Positions 7,459 to 15,262 of a DNA stretch of 64,000 nucleotides are shown piece by piece (position 1 is the stretch's first letter; every line of letters begins with the position of its first letter). The position numbers and the translations under genes are program-made. Origin of the DNA: Shewanella sp. OPT22 (GTDB lineage Bacteria > Pseudomonadota > Gammaproteobacteria > Enterobacterales > Shewanellaceae); assembly GCF_004168585.1 (NCBI RefSeq), contig NZ_PGVH01000040.1:92047-156046 (forward strand), in the 5' to 3' direction. The notes beneath the pieces were generated by a model. That model was not told the DNA's origin. It did not search any database and saw nothing but the letters and a program-made list of their open reading frames with translations.

Positions 7459-7980
7459 ATGGATAAATACGAAGCAAAGCGAATAGTAGAGAGTAAAGTC
7501 ATGGGAAACCATCCAGACTGCTCAATAATGGATGAATCCTCAAAAGAGTTTTCTAGCTGTTTTGTATTCTATTTCCAAAGCAAAAAATTTATCGAAACTG
7601 GTAACTTTGGTGAGATGTATGTAGGGCAAGGACCCGTCATCGTTTGCAAAGAAACAGGTGATTTATTCGAAACAGGATCTGCGTATTCTACTGAATATTA
7701 TGTGAATGCATTCGAGTTATGTGGAGATCCTTTCGGAGAGCCAACAGAGAAAATATCAATCTATGGTTGGAGCGAAGGTGCTAGTGCAGTTAAAGCAATA
7801 AAGTGTATCAGGAAGGCTACCGACTTGGGTCTATCAGATGCAAAATCAATAGTCGATCAAGTTTTAAACAATAATGGTGTAGTGATAAAACTGTCTTCTG
7901 CCGAAATCGTAGAGAGTACAATATCAGCTTTGGATGAAATTGGTTTTAAGTCGAGCCAGCTATGGAGTAATCAGTGCTAA
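7459..7980 (+). CDS. Cassette 15: Imm35/YrhB-like domain joined to an L7/L12-C-terminal-like domain (173 aa)
   Basis: Residues about 1-90 follow the Imm35/YrhB immunity pattern: CFVFYFQSKKFIETG, GPVIVCKETGDLFETG, then YYVNAFE. Residues about 105-170 (AVKAIKCIRKATDLGLSDAK, then SIVDQ) resemble the C-terminal domain of ribosomal protein L7/L12 (VIKxIRxxTGLGLKEAKxLVD), a module also seen in unrelated small bacterial proteins. ATG 7459 with GAGAG before it is preferred; the frame is open further upstream only because it runs through the attC. No cognate toxin gene is nearby. Confidence 0.7.
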   Translation: MDKYEAKRIVESKVMGNHPDCSIMDESSKEFSSCFVFYFQSKKFIETGNFGEMYVGQGPVIVCKETGDLFETGSAYSTEYYVNAFELCGDPFGEPTEKISIYGWSEGASAVKAIKCIRKATDLGLSDAKSIVDQVLNNNGVVIKLSSAEIVESTISALDEIGFKSSQLWSNQC

Positions 7981-8040
7981 CAAGACGCTGCACCCGACTC
8001 CGGCGCTATCGCGCCTCCTCGGGTGAGCTTGGCGTTATAA
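7975..8040 (+). other. attC site of cassette 15
   Basis: R'' TGCTAAC 7975-7981, R' GTTATAA 8034-8040. The stem is a different sequence (CACCCGACTCCGGCGC and CGCGCCTCCTCGGGTG). R'' does not fully match the cassette's own start. Confidence 0.8.
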
Positions 8041-8045
8041 CTCAT

Positions 8046-8468
8046 ATGGATATTAGACCGAGATTTGGAACATATATAGTATCTGCCATTGCTGGTTATT
8101 GGTTGGCTTTTATAATGCTATTCATTGTTGCTACTTTGATTGAAACTGAAGTAGCTGTATCACTGATACCTGTATTTTTCTTTTCTTTATTTATCGCAGT
8201 AGGTGTTTCAATTTCTGCCTCAATTTTTGGCTATCCAATTTTCAAAATTATTTTTAACCGATTAAAATTTTCATTTTTACCTAAGCTATTTCTAGCTGGT
8301 ACGGGATCTTGTATCCTATCAATATTAACATTTGCTCTATTGTTTAACTATTTTATCGGAGGTACTATTTCCGCAGCCGAAACTTTTCATACCAGTTTAG
8401 GTATATTCTCGTTCTGTATTGTAGTAATACCTTTTTCGGCTTTAGTATATTGGTTAATTGAACGGTAA
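8046..8468 (+). CDS. Cassette 16 membrane protein (140 aa)
   Basis: Four hydrophobic segments (about residues 9-33, 38-60, 76-98, 112-135) suggest a four-pass inner-membrane protein. No family recognised. The ATG at 8046 lies six bases after the R' box; a longer open frame upstream is only attC read-through. Confidence 0.75.
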   Translation: MDIRPRFGTYIVSAIAGYWLAFIMLFIVATLIETEVAVSLIPVFFFSLFIAVGVSISASIFGYPIFKIIFNRLKFSFLPKLFLAGTGSCILSILTFALLFNYFIGGTISAAETFHTSLGIFSFCIVVIPFSALVYWLIER

Positions 8469-8469
8469 G

Positions 8470-8569
8470 TTATAACAAGCGCTTCAACAAGGACAAATAC
8501 TGTTTGGCTTTTGTCGCTGCGCTCCAAATTTTAGCCAAACACCATTTGCCCGTTAATTGGGCGTTATGT
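8470..8569 (+). other. attC site of cassette 16 (long form)
   Basis: R'' TTATAAC 8470-8476, complement of the cassette start; R' GTTATGT 8563-8569. The arms TGTTTGGCT and AGCCAAACA are as in the attC at 5952. Confidence 0.9.
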
Positions 8570-8578
8570 GTAAAGAGT

Positions 8579-8860
8579 ATGAATCTAGCTGAAGCTGAAA
8601 AATTAGTTTTATCCGAATTAGTAAACCCAAGTATGTCTGGCGGCATTGATTGCGAAATACTGAAAGGCGAAACCATCGAAAAGGATTGGGGTTGGGTTTT
8701 CTTTTATCAAAGCGCCGCTTTTCTCAAATCTGGAGATTTCCGAGATATGTTAGGTGGTAATGCTCCAATCATAGTAAATAAGTTAACTGGTAAATTAATT
8801 CATACTGGTACAGCATATGAAATTGAGCACTACATAAAAGAATACGAAAGCTCGTTGTAA
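8579..8860 (+). CDS. Cassette 17: Imm35/YrhB-like protein (93 aa)
   Basis: Collinear with the first domain of the cassette 15 protein: WVFFYQSAAFLKSG, APIIVNKLTGKLIHTG and YEIEHYIKEYE. This is the pattern of Imm35-type immunity proteins, which normally neutralise polymorphic toxins. It lacks the L7/L12-like extension. ATG 8579 is preceded by AAAGAG. It is the last recognisable cassette of this array; its attC is degenerate and an IS91-type element follows directly. Confidence 0.7.
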   Translation: MNLAEAEKLVLSELVNPSMSGGIDCEILKGETIEKDWGWVFFYQSAAFLKSGDFRDMLGGNAPIIVNKLTGKLIHTGTAYEIEHYIKEYESSL

Positions 8861-8861
8861 T

Positions 8862-8917
8862 TTACACATAATAAATAAGGATAGGCGTAGCGCAGCCTGC
8901 GCCTTATCTGGTTGTTG
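8862..8917 (+). other. Degenerate attC remnant of the last cassette
   Basis: The cassette starts GTTATGTGTA, so R'' should be TACACATAAC; the sequence reads TACACATAAT at 8862-8871. A GCGTAGCGC-rich stem follows, but no clean GGCGTTA box. The right half is replaced or overwritten by the start of the IS91-type element. Confidence 0.5.
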
Positions 8918-9142
8918 AACCAGCCTGACGCTACTTATATATGCAAATATTTCAGAAATGATTTTGTGATGTGAGTGAGCCGTTTTTTGACTCACTTTTG
9001 TTCAGATATGACTCAGCCTTAGTGGTGCTCTATGATGCTTATTACCACTAATACCCTGTTGCATTAACCTGTCTGTTTCTGTTTTCTTGTCCTCTATTTT
9101 ATAAGCCGTTGCCATTATCCTTATTATTCAGTGGTTGCCTTG

Positions 9143-10210
9143 TCAGCCAAATGCACTTGAACGCACGATGCCCATAAACTGCATCGGTTGCTGACACTGC
9201 CGACATAAGCACTGGGCTTTTTTACGCACGATTGGCTCAGCAATGCTGAAGTCCAGTTTGCCCGCCATCATCAAACATAGTTGTATCTTCTTCGGTTTCT
9301 TTCTGGCTCCGCCATGCAACAAGCCGTAATCTCGCACTCGCCGAAAGCCTTTAGGGATAACGTGTTGCAGTATTTGCCATAAGAATGTCAGTACAGGCAA
9401 GGTTTTGATTTTCTTTTGCTGAGTTTCGCTGTCGGTATAGCGAAAGCTGACTTCTGTATCGGTCGCGTTAATGATGTCTCTGTCAGGTAATACACCACGA
9501 TACAAATATCGAGAAAGATACTTAAGCGCAGGTAACCCTTTGCCCACATGCTGACAGTTGACCACCCATTCCTGTGGTATTGATTTGGGGAGTTTGAGTT
9601 TAAGCTGATGGTTTATTGCCTCAAGCATTCGGCCTCGCCACGCTTTCGCCAGCGCCTTGCCGTTGAACAAATACTTTCCCTTATCTTTGCACCACTGGTT
9701 ACGAGCCGCATTGAAACCGCCAGCGGGTATCACCACATGAATGTGTGGGTGAAATTGCCGTTGCCGTCCATGGGTGTGTAATACCGATGTAAAACCAATG
9801 TCAGCTTGTAGGCTTTTTTTTCGTTTGGCAAAATCTTTCAGCAGGCTTTGGGTGACGCTAAAAATGGCATCAAACACTTGTTGTTGATGATGAAACGTCA
9901 GCGGTCGAAGCTCGGCAGGCAAGGTAAAGGTCACCATGTAATACTCGACAGGCAAGAGTTTCATTTGCTGACGGTTGAGCCAGTCTTGAGTGGTGTTGTG
10001 CTGGCACAAGCTGCAATTACGATGACCACAAGACAAGGGTAAATCTTGATGTTGATGGCAATCATCACACTGCCACTGACTGCAACCTTTGTTAAAGGTT
10101 TTGCAGCTGAGCATGGCATTCATCGCCTGATGGTGTTCATGGGTGAGCTTATGCTGATATTCACGTTTAAACTCGTCAAAATACTCAGACAGTAAATCGA
10201 TAAAGTGCAT
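9143..10210 (-). CDS. IS91-family Y2 transposase
   Basis: A 355-residue HUH-type rolling-circle transposase. The N-terminal zinc domain has CSQWQCDDCHQHQ and CGHRNCSLCQH (about residues 45-80). The HUH motif is FHPHIHVVIPAGG (about 155-167), and the paired tyrosines lie in ALKYLSRYLYRG (about 225-236). ATG 10210 is chosen over the ATG at 10225 because a GGAGGGA ribosome site sits between them; it overlaps the recombinase stop as TAATG, implying coupled translation. The gene appears intact. Confidence 0.93.
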   Translation of the reverse strand: MHFIDLLSEYFDEFKREYQHKLTHEHHQAMNAMLSCKTFNKGCSQWQCDDCHQHQDLPLSCGHRNCSLCQHNTTQDWLNRQQMKLLPVEYYMVTFTLPAELRPLTFHHQQQVFDAIFSVTQSLLKDFAKRKKSLQADIGFTSVLHTHGRQRQFHPHIHVVIPAGGFNAARNQWCKDKGKYLFNGKALAKAWRGRMLEAINHQLKLKLPKSIPQEWVVNCQHVGKGLPALKYLSRYLYRGVLPDRDIINATDTEVSFRYTDSETQQKKIKTLPVLTFLWQILQHVIPKGFRRVRDYGLLHGGARKKPKKIQLCLMMAGKLDFSIAEPIVRKKAQCLCRQCQQPMQFMGIVRSSAFG

Positions 10211-11104
10211 TACTTGTCCCTCCATGTGAGGGCAAGGGCATCAGTTAAGCTGTTGATGGTTTTGCGTGTGGATTGAGATTTAACGTCGGTGAGCTTGGTG
10301 TAAATGAGGGTGGTATTGAGACTGTTGTGACCCAGAGCGACTTGAATGCTGCGCAGGTCAACACCTCGCTCAAGCAGATGGGTGGCGTAACTGTGACGTA
10401 ATGAGTGAGGACTTATTTTTTTTAAAAATGCCACAGTCTTTTAAAATCTGTCGCATGGCTTTTTGAATTCCACCTCTGTCCATTTGCTGGTTAGGGTCAT
10501 GGTTCTTGCTCGGAAATAACCATTTAGGATGTTGATGCGTTTTCCAAAACGTGCGAAGTATCGCAAGAGTTCGCCTGGGCAGTGGCACCAAACGGTCTTT
10601 ACCGTATTTACCGTCACGCACATGCACTTTCATGTTGGCTCTGTCGATGTCGCCCACTTCAAGATTAATCGCTTCACCCAAGCGTAATCCTAACGTATAC
10701 AAGGTGAGCAAGAACACTTGATAGCGTAATTGTCGAGTACGACTGATGATTAAGCCAACCTCATCAACGGATAAGGTATCAGGCAAGCGTTTCACCTGCG
10801 GTGGTTTGACGATGTCCAGCCACTGCCACTGCTTATTTAACGTGTGCCTGTAAAAGAACTGCAACCCATTACGGTCAATTTTAACTGTGCTCCACGAGTG
10901 CGATTTGATAAGCGCATTAAAATACTGCTTAAGCTCTTGCTGAGTCAGGTTATCAGGGCAGCGGTCAAAATGCGTGGCGATACGCTGAACCGCACGACTG
11001 TAGCCATCAATGGTGGCTTTACGCTTGCCTTGTAATGTTAAGTTGGTAAGATGTTGTTCATAAAGGAAATCAAAGCGTTGTTGTTCGTAAGGGCTCATAG
11101 CCAT
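10210..11104 (-). pseudogene. IS91-associated tyrosine recombinase, frameshifted
   Basis: An N-terminal SAM-like core-binding domain, then catalytic GLRLGEAINL (first Arg) and, after the frameshift, [17 protein letters not shown] (His-x-x-Arg), [10 protein letters not shown] and the Tyr in LIYTKLT. The frame breaks at a run of eight A on the coding strand (10416-10423 as T on +): seven would give [12 protein letters not shown] continuously. So the gene is either broken by a one-base insertion or expressed by slippage on the A8 tract. Some IS91-group elements are known to carry a Y-recombinase upstream of the transposase; its role is unresolved. Confidence 0.85.
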
Positions 11105-11405
11105 ACTCCTAAACGTTGACAGCGATGTTGCTGAAAAAGAAGTATGAACGATAGCGTTGATTTATATAATTAATTGTTGTTTATCAGCAGTTTCTGCCGC
11201 AGAGCGGCTTGGTTCAACAAGAATGATCAACACTTTGAAAAAAAGCCAAGAGCTTTACTTAGAATTGCAAAAGTCAGCACAGTATAATTAAACGTCATTT
11301 TAATGAGTGAGATGCCATATAAGAAGAAAAACATCAGTATTTCTAAAATAATGTTATCGATGTAAAAGGCGTACCTTCCTAGTGATACGCCCATGCTAAT
11401 TTCAT
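11105..11405. other. Intergenic region between the IS91-type element and the AlpA-like gene
   Basis: It holds the upstream end of the IS91-type element (to about 11221, with hairpin GCAG-TTT-CTGC near 11187) and then AT-rich sequence without a credible gene. A terminator for the AlpA-like gene lies at 11365-11391. Confidence 0.6.
11361..11391 (-). terminator. Rho-independent terminator of the AlpA-like gene
   Basis: On the - strand GGCGTA, an 11-base loop, TACGCC, then TTTT; it starts 15 bases after the stop codon of the AlpA-like gene. Confidence 0.7.
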
Positions 11406-11606
11406 TTACGATTTACGCTTAAAAATCCATTGTAAAATCTCATCAGCATTCCAACCGATACGAACGCCTCCACGAATGATTTCGCTCGGAAACGTTTCAT
11501 CCATCATGCGAATTTTATGTAAAGTTGTTCGGCTGCACTTCATCAATTGTGCAATTTCTACCAACTTAATAATTCGGTGTTTTAGTCTAGGATTACGGTT
11601 TGTCAT
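11406..11606 (-). CDS. AlpA-family small DNA-binding protein (66 aa)
   Basis: A winged-helix/MerR-like HTH of the AlpA excisionase-regulator family: KLVEIAQLMKCSRTTLHKI (about residues 14-32), then FPSEIIRGGVRIGWNADEI (about 37-55), close to the usual FP..i.lg...vgW...ei. The start at 11606 is chosen because AAGGAC lies upstream; 26 more codons are open but lack a ribosome site. AlpA proteins regulate excision of P4-like islands. No integrase partner is adjacent, so this is probably a relic of an earlier island. Confidence 0.85.
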   Translation of the reverse strand: MTNRNPRLKHRIIKLVEIAQLMKCSRTTLHKIRMMDETFPSEIIRGGVRIGWNADEILQWIFKRKS

Positions 11607-11684
11607 AAATGTCCTTATTTGTCTGATTAATTTGAGTGCTATGTTTCGAAAATCAAAACTGAAGCACTGCCATACATAAGCCAA

Positions 11685-12139
11685 GATTTAGGAGCCAATC
11701 CTTGGCATCTAAACACCTATGCATATAAGATATACCACATTTTGACTTTTACGAGCCTTAATCAGGTTTTGCCAAAAAGATGGATGGGTAAAATAGTGAT
11801 GTTCGAAACTGGAAGCTAAGAGACTATAGGAAGAAAAAGAGTTCAATTAAATTTACGAACTAAAATGCAATTCTTTAGTGAGTTAAACCATATCTGAGAT
11901 CATTTCCGATCACCTCATAGATCTTAATAAAAGGTTTCACCAGCTTCAATAACTCCTTCTAACGTAGAAGGTTGAAGAAGTGTCGGTATTTGAGGGGCTA
12001 AGCCCAAACTCCAGATTACTGCAGTCCCCAAGTCTCTGAACTTGAGCGTCAGTTGCAAAACAAAACTTAATCATTTAGAGCTAAGTTATACATTGTATTT
12101 AACTCACATACGTCATCACCTGGTCAACTAAATCTCCGG
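11685..12139. other. Non-coding stretch, relic island sequence
   Basis: No open frame with coding character. AT-rich sequence with short inverted repeats only. Probably decayed mobile-element DNA, since an AlpA-like gene lies on one side and a transposase fossil on the other. Confidence 0.5.
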
Positions 12140-12350
12140 TCAATTGAGCGATGATTTATACCACTTTTTAAAGCTGGCTGTCGCTTTTAAGCCATAGAGC
12201 CTCAGCCTTTGAAACTCTTTCGGTAAAATGTGCTGTACCATTCTGCCTATGAAGATTTCAGCTTCCACACTAGCGTATTCCCGCCGCTTGATTCTATACT
12301 GTTGTGTTAACAAACTTTTGGACTGACATGACCAAACACTTACAACAGAC
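12140..12350 (-). pseudogene. Transposase fossil, C-terminal end of an IS91/IS801-type transposase
   Basis: On the - strand an open frame reads KRREYASVEAEIFIGRMVQH, then ILPKEFQRLRLYGL and KATASFKKW, ending at a stop at 12140-12142. This is the C-terminal pattern of Y2-type putative transposases (FIGRMVQHILPKGFQR.RYYGL). The N-terminal and catalytic parts are missing. It differs clearly in sequence from the transposase at 9143-10210, so it is a separate, older element. Confidence 0.65.
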
Positions 12351-12391
12351 TGGGTGTTGTTATTAGAATAAAATAAGATTATTTTTGCACA

Positions 12392-12449
12392 TGGTTAAAA
12401 AGAAAACTGCCTTACGTGAAATGGGTATTATTGGTAAGGCAGAACCATG
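12392..12449 (-). terminator. Terminator of the Bcr/CflA transporter gene
   Basis: On the - strand CTGCCTTAC, an 18-base loop, GTAAGGCAG, then TTTTCTTTTT. An outer pair, AACCATGT with ACATGGTT, extends the hairpin across the T-rich bulge. Confidence 0.75.
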
Positions 12450-12494
12450 TTGGTTTTTATAGGATGACTAAGCTAAATAAAAGATCGCTTAGAT

Positions 12495-13667
12495 TTAAAT
12501 TCGTGTCGGTTCCTTTTCAGAGTCTCGCAGAAACTTAATAACTAATAGTGGTATAAAGCAAAGGGCGAATATAACGAGTTGTTCAGTAGCTGAAAATGCT
12601 AGAGCTTGTGCTAAAGTCACTATTAATGCTGATATGCTCATTTGTATAAACCCGAATAATGCTGATGCTGCACCTGCATTGGCTTTAAATGGTGTTAATG
12701 CCTTTCCTGTACACGTACCCATTAACAATGAAAACCCGATTGAACCTATAATCACTGGCAGCATAAATGAAGCAACATTGGTATTGTTTTGCAACGCCAG
12801 TAATAGTCCACCAGAAAGAATAACGATACCTAAACCGATTTTTATAATCGAGTTAATTTTGAAATGATTAATCAGTTTAGGTGTCAGTAAGTTAACGGCA
12901 ATAATGGTGACTGCGTTCAAGCTAAACCAATGCGTAAACACTTCTTCATTAAGTTTAAATTTATGAATAAAGACATTAGGTGCCATGCTGACAAATGCTG
13001 TACTTGAAGCAAATGAAAGCATGACAATGAAAGTGTAAAAGATAAAGCTGGATGATGAGATCATTTTTTTGTATACCAGTATCTTAGAAATACTTATAGA
13101 GTCCACCTTTGGAGTGTAAGACTCATTAAAAAATCTCAATGCAATAACGCCAAAAATCACAGCAAATAAAGCCATAAAAATAAAATTACTTTTCCAGCCA
13201 AAATTTGTAGTTAAGAAATACCCCATTACTGGTGCTAAAGCTGGAGTACAGAAAATCATACCATTGAGATAGCTGTATATTTGACTGCTCTCTTTCGCAT
13301 TAAATCTGTCTGTAACGCTCGCAAACACTGAAACCACAATAGCGCACGCACCAAGTCCTTGGAAAAAACGTAATAACAAGTGCAATTCAATACTCTGAAT
13401 AAAGATCATGACCAAAGCAGTAATAAGGTATGTGACGATACCAAGAAGCAATACGGGACGACGGCCAATTTTATCTGAGATGGGGCCAAAAAATAGCTGA
13501 CCCAAGCCTAAACTAAAAATAAATATCGTAATAGTCCATTGCATTTGAGTTACAGGAACATCAAATTCAGTAGCCATTGTAGGCAGTGCCGGTAGAAAAA
13601 TATCAATCGCTAATGGGCTGAAAATAACCATTGGCAATAAAATAGCTATCAATCTAAGTTGCTTCAT
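12495..13667 (-). CDS. Bcr/CflA family drug-resistance transporter (390 aa, MFS DHA1)
   Basis: A twelve-helix major-facilitator protein of normal length. Motif A, GPISDKIGRRPVLL, lies between helices 2 and 3 (about residues 61-74), and the start PMVIFSPLAIDIFLPALP is typical of the Bcr/CflA branch, proton-driven exporters of bicyclomycin, chloramphenicol and similar compounds. The family is well supported; the substrate is not known. It is transcribed divergently from a LysR regulator gene 100 bases away, which probably controls it. Confidence 0.92.
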   Translation of the reverse strand: MKQLRLIAILLPMVIFSPLAIDIFLPALPTMATEFDVPVTQMQWTITIFIFSLGLGQLFFGPISDKIGRRPVLLLGIVTYLITALVMIFIQSIELHLLLRFFQGLGACAIVVSVFASVTDRFNAKESSQIYSYLNGMIFCTPALAPVMGYFLTTNFGWKSNFIFMALFAVIFGVIALRFFNESYTPKVDSISISKILVYKKMISSSSFIFYTFIVMLSFASSTAFVSMAPNVFIHKFKLNEEVFTHWFSLNAVTIIAVNLLTPKLINHFKINSIIKIGLGIVILSGGLLLALQNNTNVASFMLPVIIGSIGFSLLMGTCTGKALTPFKANAGAASALFGFIQMSISALIVTLAQALAFSATEQLVIFALCFIPLLVIKFLRDSEKEPTRI

Positions 13668-13764
13668 ATTTCATTCACTTCTTTTCAAAATTCAATCTAG
13701 ATTTTAATTTTTATTATTTATGAGTAAAAATGATTTATAGTTGAGCAATGTATTCTTGGTAGAA

Positions 13765-14718
13765 ATGTTTATGGCTCAGGCCTTCGATCTCAATTTATTA
13801 AAAGTGCTGGACTTGCTTTTAGAAGAAAAAAGCGTGACTAAAACAGCAAACAGGCTTTGCGTAACTCAGTCAGCCGTAAGTAAGAACTTATCTCGACTTC
13901 GAGAAATGTATGATGACCCGATATTATTGCGATGCGGAAAAGAGTTTATACCTACTCCAAAAGCAAAAGAACTGTCTTTAATGCTGAAGCCTATTTTACA
14001 AAACATCAATGTGTTAACCCAAAAGACGTCTTTTGAGCCAGAAGAATGTGAGCGAGTATTTCGATTTGAAATGATGGAAGTGGCGTACTCATTTACCTTA
14101 CCAGAGTTTATGCCATCAATTTTAGAAACAGCGCCATTAATTAAGTTTGACACACAAACTTGGAATGACTCTTCACTTCAGCGTCTACAAAACTGTGAAA
14201 TTGATTTTGCTATAAAGTGCTTCGAACAAGATTTTCGCTCAGAAAACCATTTAAGTAAAATCCCGAAAAATTTTGAGTATGCGAAACTCAGTAAAGATTT
14301 TGCGACCTGCGTTGTTCGCAAAGGTCATCCTATTTTATCTGAAGAATGGACGCTTGATGGGTTTATGCAACAAAAACACATTCAAGTAACTGGGGGGGGG
14401 ACACGTCACTGGCTATTAGATGAGGTGCTCATTCAAATGGGTTTAGAAAGAAATGTTGTTATTGAAATTCCTGATTTTCATGGTGCTTTTCGTTTATGCG
14501 AAAGAACGGACTTGGTACTATGCGCACCTTATGGTCAAGTACAGGATATGATTGAATTATATAACTTAGAAATGGTAGGCATTCCAATAGAGATGGAGCA
14601 CGGGGTAGATGTGCTTATCTGGAACCAGTATTTTAATCATGATCAAGCACATAAATGGTTGCGCGAGCGCATTATAGAAAGCATGCGACGTGCTAATTTT
14701 GTACGATATAAATTTTAG
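13765..14718 (+). CDS. LysR-family transcriptional regulator with a G9 tract (317 aa)
   Basis: The N-terminal winged HTH reads NLLKVLDLLLEEKSVTKTAN, then RLCVTQSAVSKNLSRLRE (about residues 9-46). An effector-binding domain follows, in the NodD/ToxR-like LysR subgroup judging by the FEMMEVAYSFTLPEFMPSIL segment. The ATG at 13765 is preferred over a TTG at 13741. Nine consecutive G bases (14392-14400) encode Gly-Gly-Gly inside the effector domain; gain or loss of one base would truncate the protein. Divergent from the Bcr/CflA exporter gene, its likely target. Confidence 0.9.
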   Translation: MFMAQAFDLNLLKVLDLLLEEKSVTKTANRLCVTQSAVSKNLSRLREMYDDPILLRCGKEFIPTPKAKELSLMLKPILQNINVLTQKTSFEPEECERVFRFEMMEVAYSFTLPEFMPSILETAPLIKFDTQTWNDSSLQRLQNCEIDFAIKCFEQDFRSENHLSKIPKNFEYAKLSKDFATCVVRKGHPILSEEWTLDGFMQQKHIQVTGGGTRHWLLDEVLIQMGLERNVVIEIPDFHGAFRLCERTDLVLCAPYGQVQDMIELYNLEMVGIPIEMEHGVDVLIWNQYFNHDQAHKWLRERIIESMRRANFVRYKF

Positions 14719-14847
14719 GTAGTGAAGCCAAAAGACATACTGTACGAGCTGCAATATTATATTTTCTGGCTCGTTTATCCTCTAAAGTTTCTCAGTGAAT
14801 AACTATTACTCATTTCTTAATCTATATGTTCTGACCCAATAGCATCG

Positions 14848-14877
14848 TGACGTGGTCATATCCATTAGACCACGTCA
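14848..14877. repeat. Perfect 10-bp inverted repeat at the IS3-remnant junction
   Basis: TGACGTGGTC at 14848-14857 and GACCACGTCA at 14868-14877, separated by ten bases. The right arm belongs to the open frame of the transposase remnant; the left arm is its mirror. There is no T run, so it is not an obvious terminator. Confidence 0.8.
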
Positions 14878-15262
14878 GCTCTAACTATGGCTATGTGGCA
14901 ACGCAGGCCGAATTCAGGGTTGATCGTACACAGTGACCGAGGCTCTCAGTATGCGAGCAAGCAATATCGCAACCTACTAAAAGGTAATGAGTTTGTTGGC
15001 AGTATGAGCCGCAAAGGGAACTGCTGGGATAATGCGGTAGCAGAAAGCTTTTTCGGTAGTTTAAAGCAAGAGCGAGTGCAGTGGAGAAGTTATCAAACTC
15101 GGCATGAAGCTCAACAAGATATTTTGAGTTACATAACGATGTTCTATAACAGCAACCGTTTGCACTCTACGCTTGGTTATTTGAGTCCAAATGATTTGGA
15201 AGCACAAGAAATAGATTTAAAGAAAGTCTCTTAACTGAGGTGTCTAAATTTAGTTGATCACG
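14868..15262 (+). mobile_element. IS3-family remnant, 3' part only
   Basis: Contains the C-terminal half of an OrfB integrase-type transposase and the right IS end (GAGGTGTCTAAATTTAGTTG near 15237-15256). OrfA, the N-terminal half of OrfB and the left end are missing. The right end lies inside a serine hydrolase gene, which it truncates. Confidence 0.75.
14887..15234 (+). pseudogene. Truncated IS3-family transposase (OrfB, rve domain)
   Basis: GLIVHSDRGSQYASKQYRNL carries the second catalytic Asp, and GNCWDNAVAESFFGSLKQE the catalytic Glu of the DDE integrase core. YITMFYNSNRLHSTLGYLSP is the usual C-terminus. The first catalytic Asp and all of OrfA are absent. The frame is open a little further upstream (to about 14869) and then hits a stop. 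Non-functional alone. Confidence 0.9.

Larger units (their letters stand above)
1..8880 (+). other. Integron gene-cassette array (left array), 17 cassettes
   Basis: One short gene per unit, all on the + strand, each followed by a 55-101 bp attC site that opens with a YAACAAG-like R'' box and closes with GGCGTTA. In most units the R'' box is complementary to the first bases of the same cassette (for example cassette 2 starts TTAGGTATCT and ends AGATACCTAAC), as expected for integrase-inserted cassettes. The near-identical attC sites point to a sedentary chromosomal integron. No integrase gene or attI is in the window; by cassette orientation they should lie to the left of position 1. The array ends at an IS91-type element. 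Confidence 0.95.
8887..11221 (-). mobile_element. IS91-type insertion element with an extra tyrosine recombinase gene (limits approximate)
   Basis: It contains a Y2 (HUH) transposase and, upstream in the same direction, a tyrosine recombinase; the two genes touch as TAATG. The left margin, downstream of the transposase, holds nested inverted repeats: GTAGCG at 8887-8892 against CGCTAC at 8929-8934, enclosing TGGTT-GTTG-AACCA at 8909-8922, as expected near an origin end of rolling-circle elements. The right margin has GGTTCAACAAG at 11211-11221, near-complementary to the left TTGTTGAACC. IS91 relatives make no target duplication, so exact ends cannot be proven here. Confidence 0.7.

Noticed and set aside
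7429..8578. Longer reading frames of cassettes 15, 16 and 17 that start inside attC sites
   Set aside because: The upstream codons are only attC sequence in frame; ATG codons with ribosome sites or normal spacing lie after the R' boxes.
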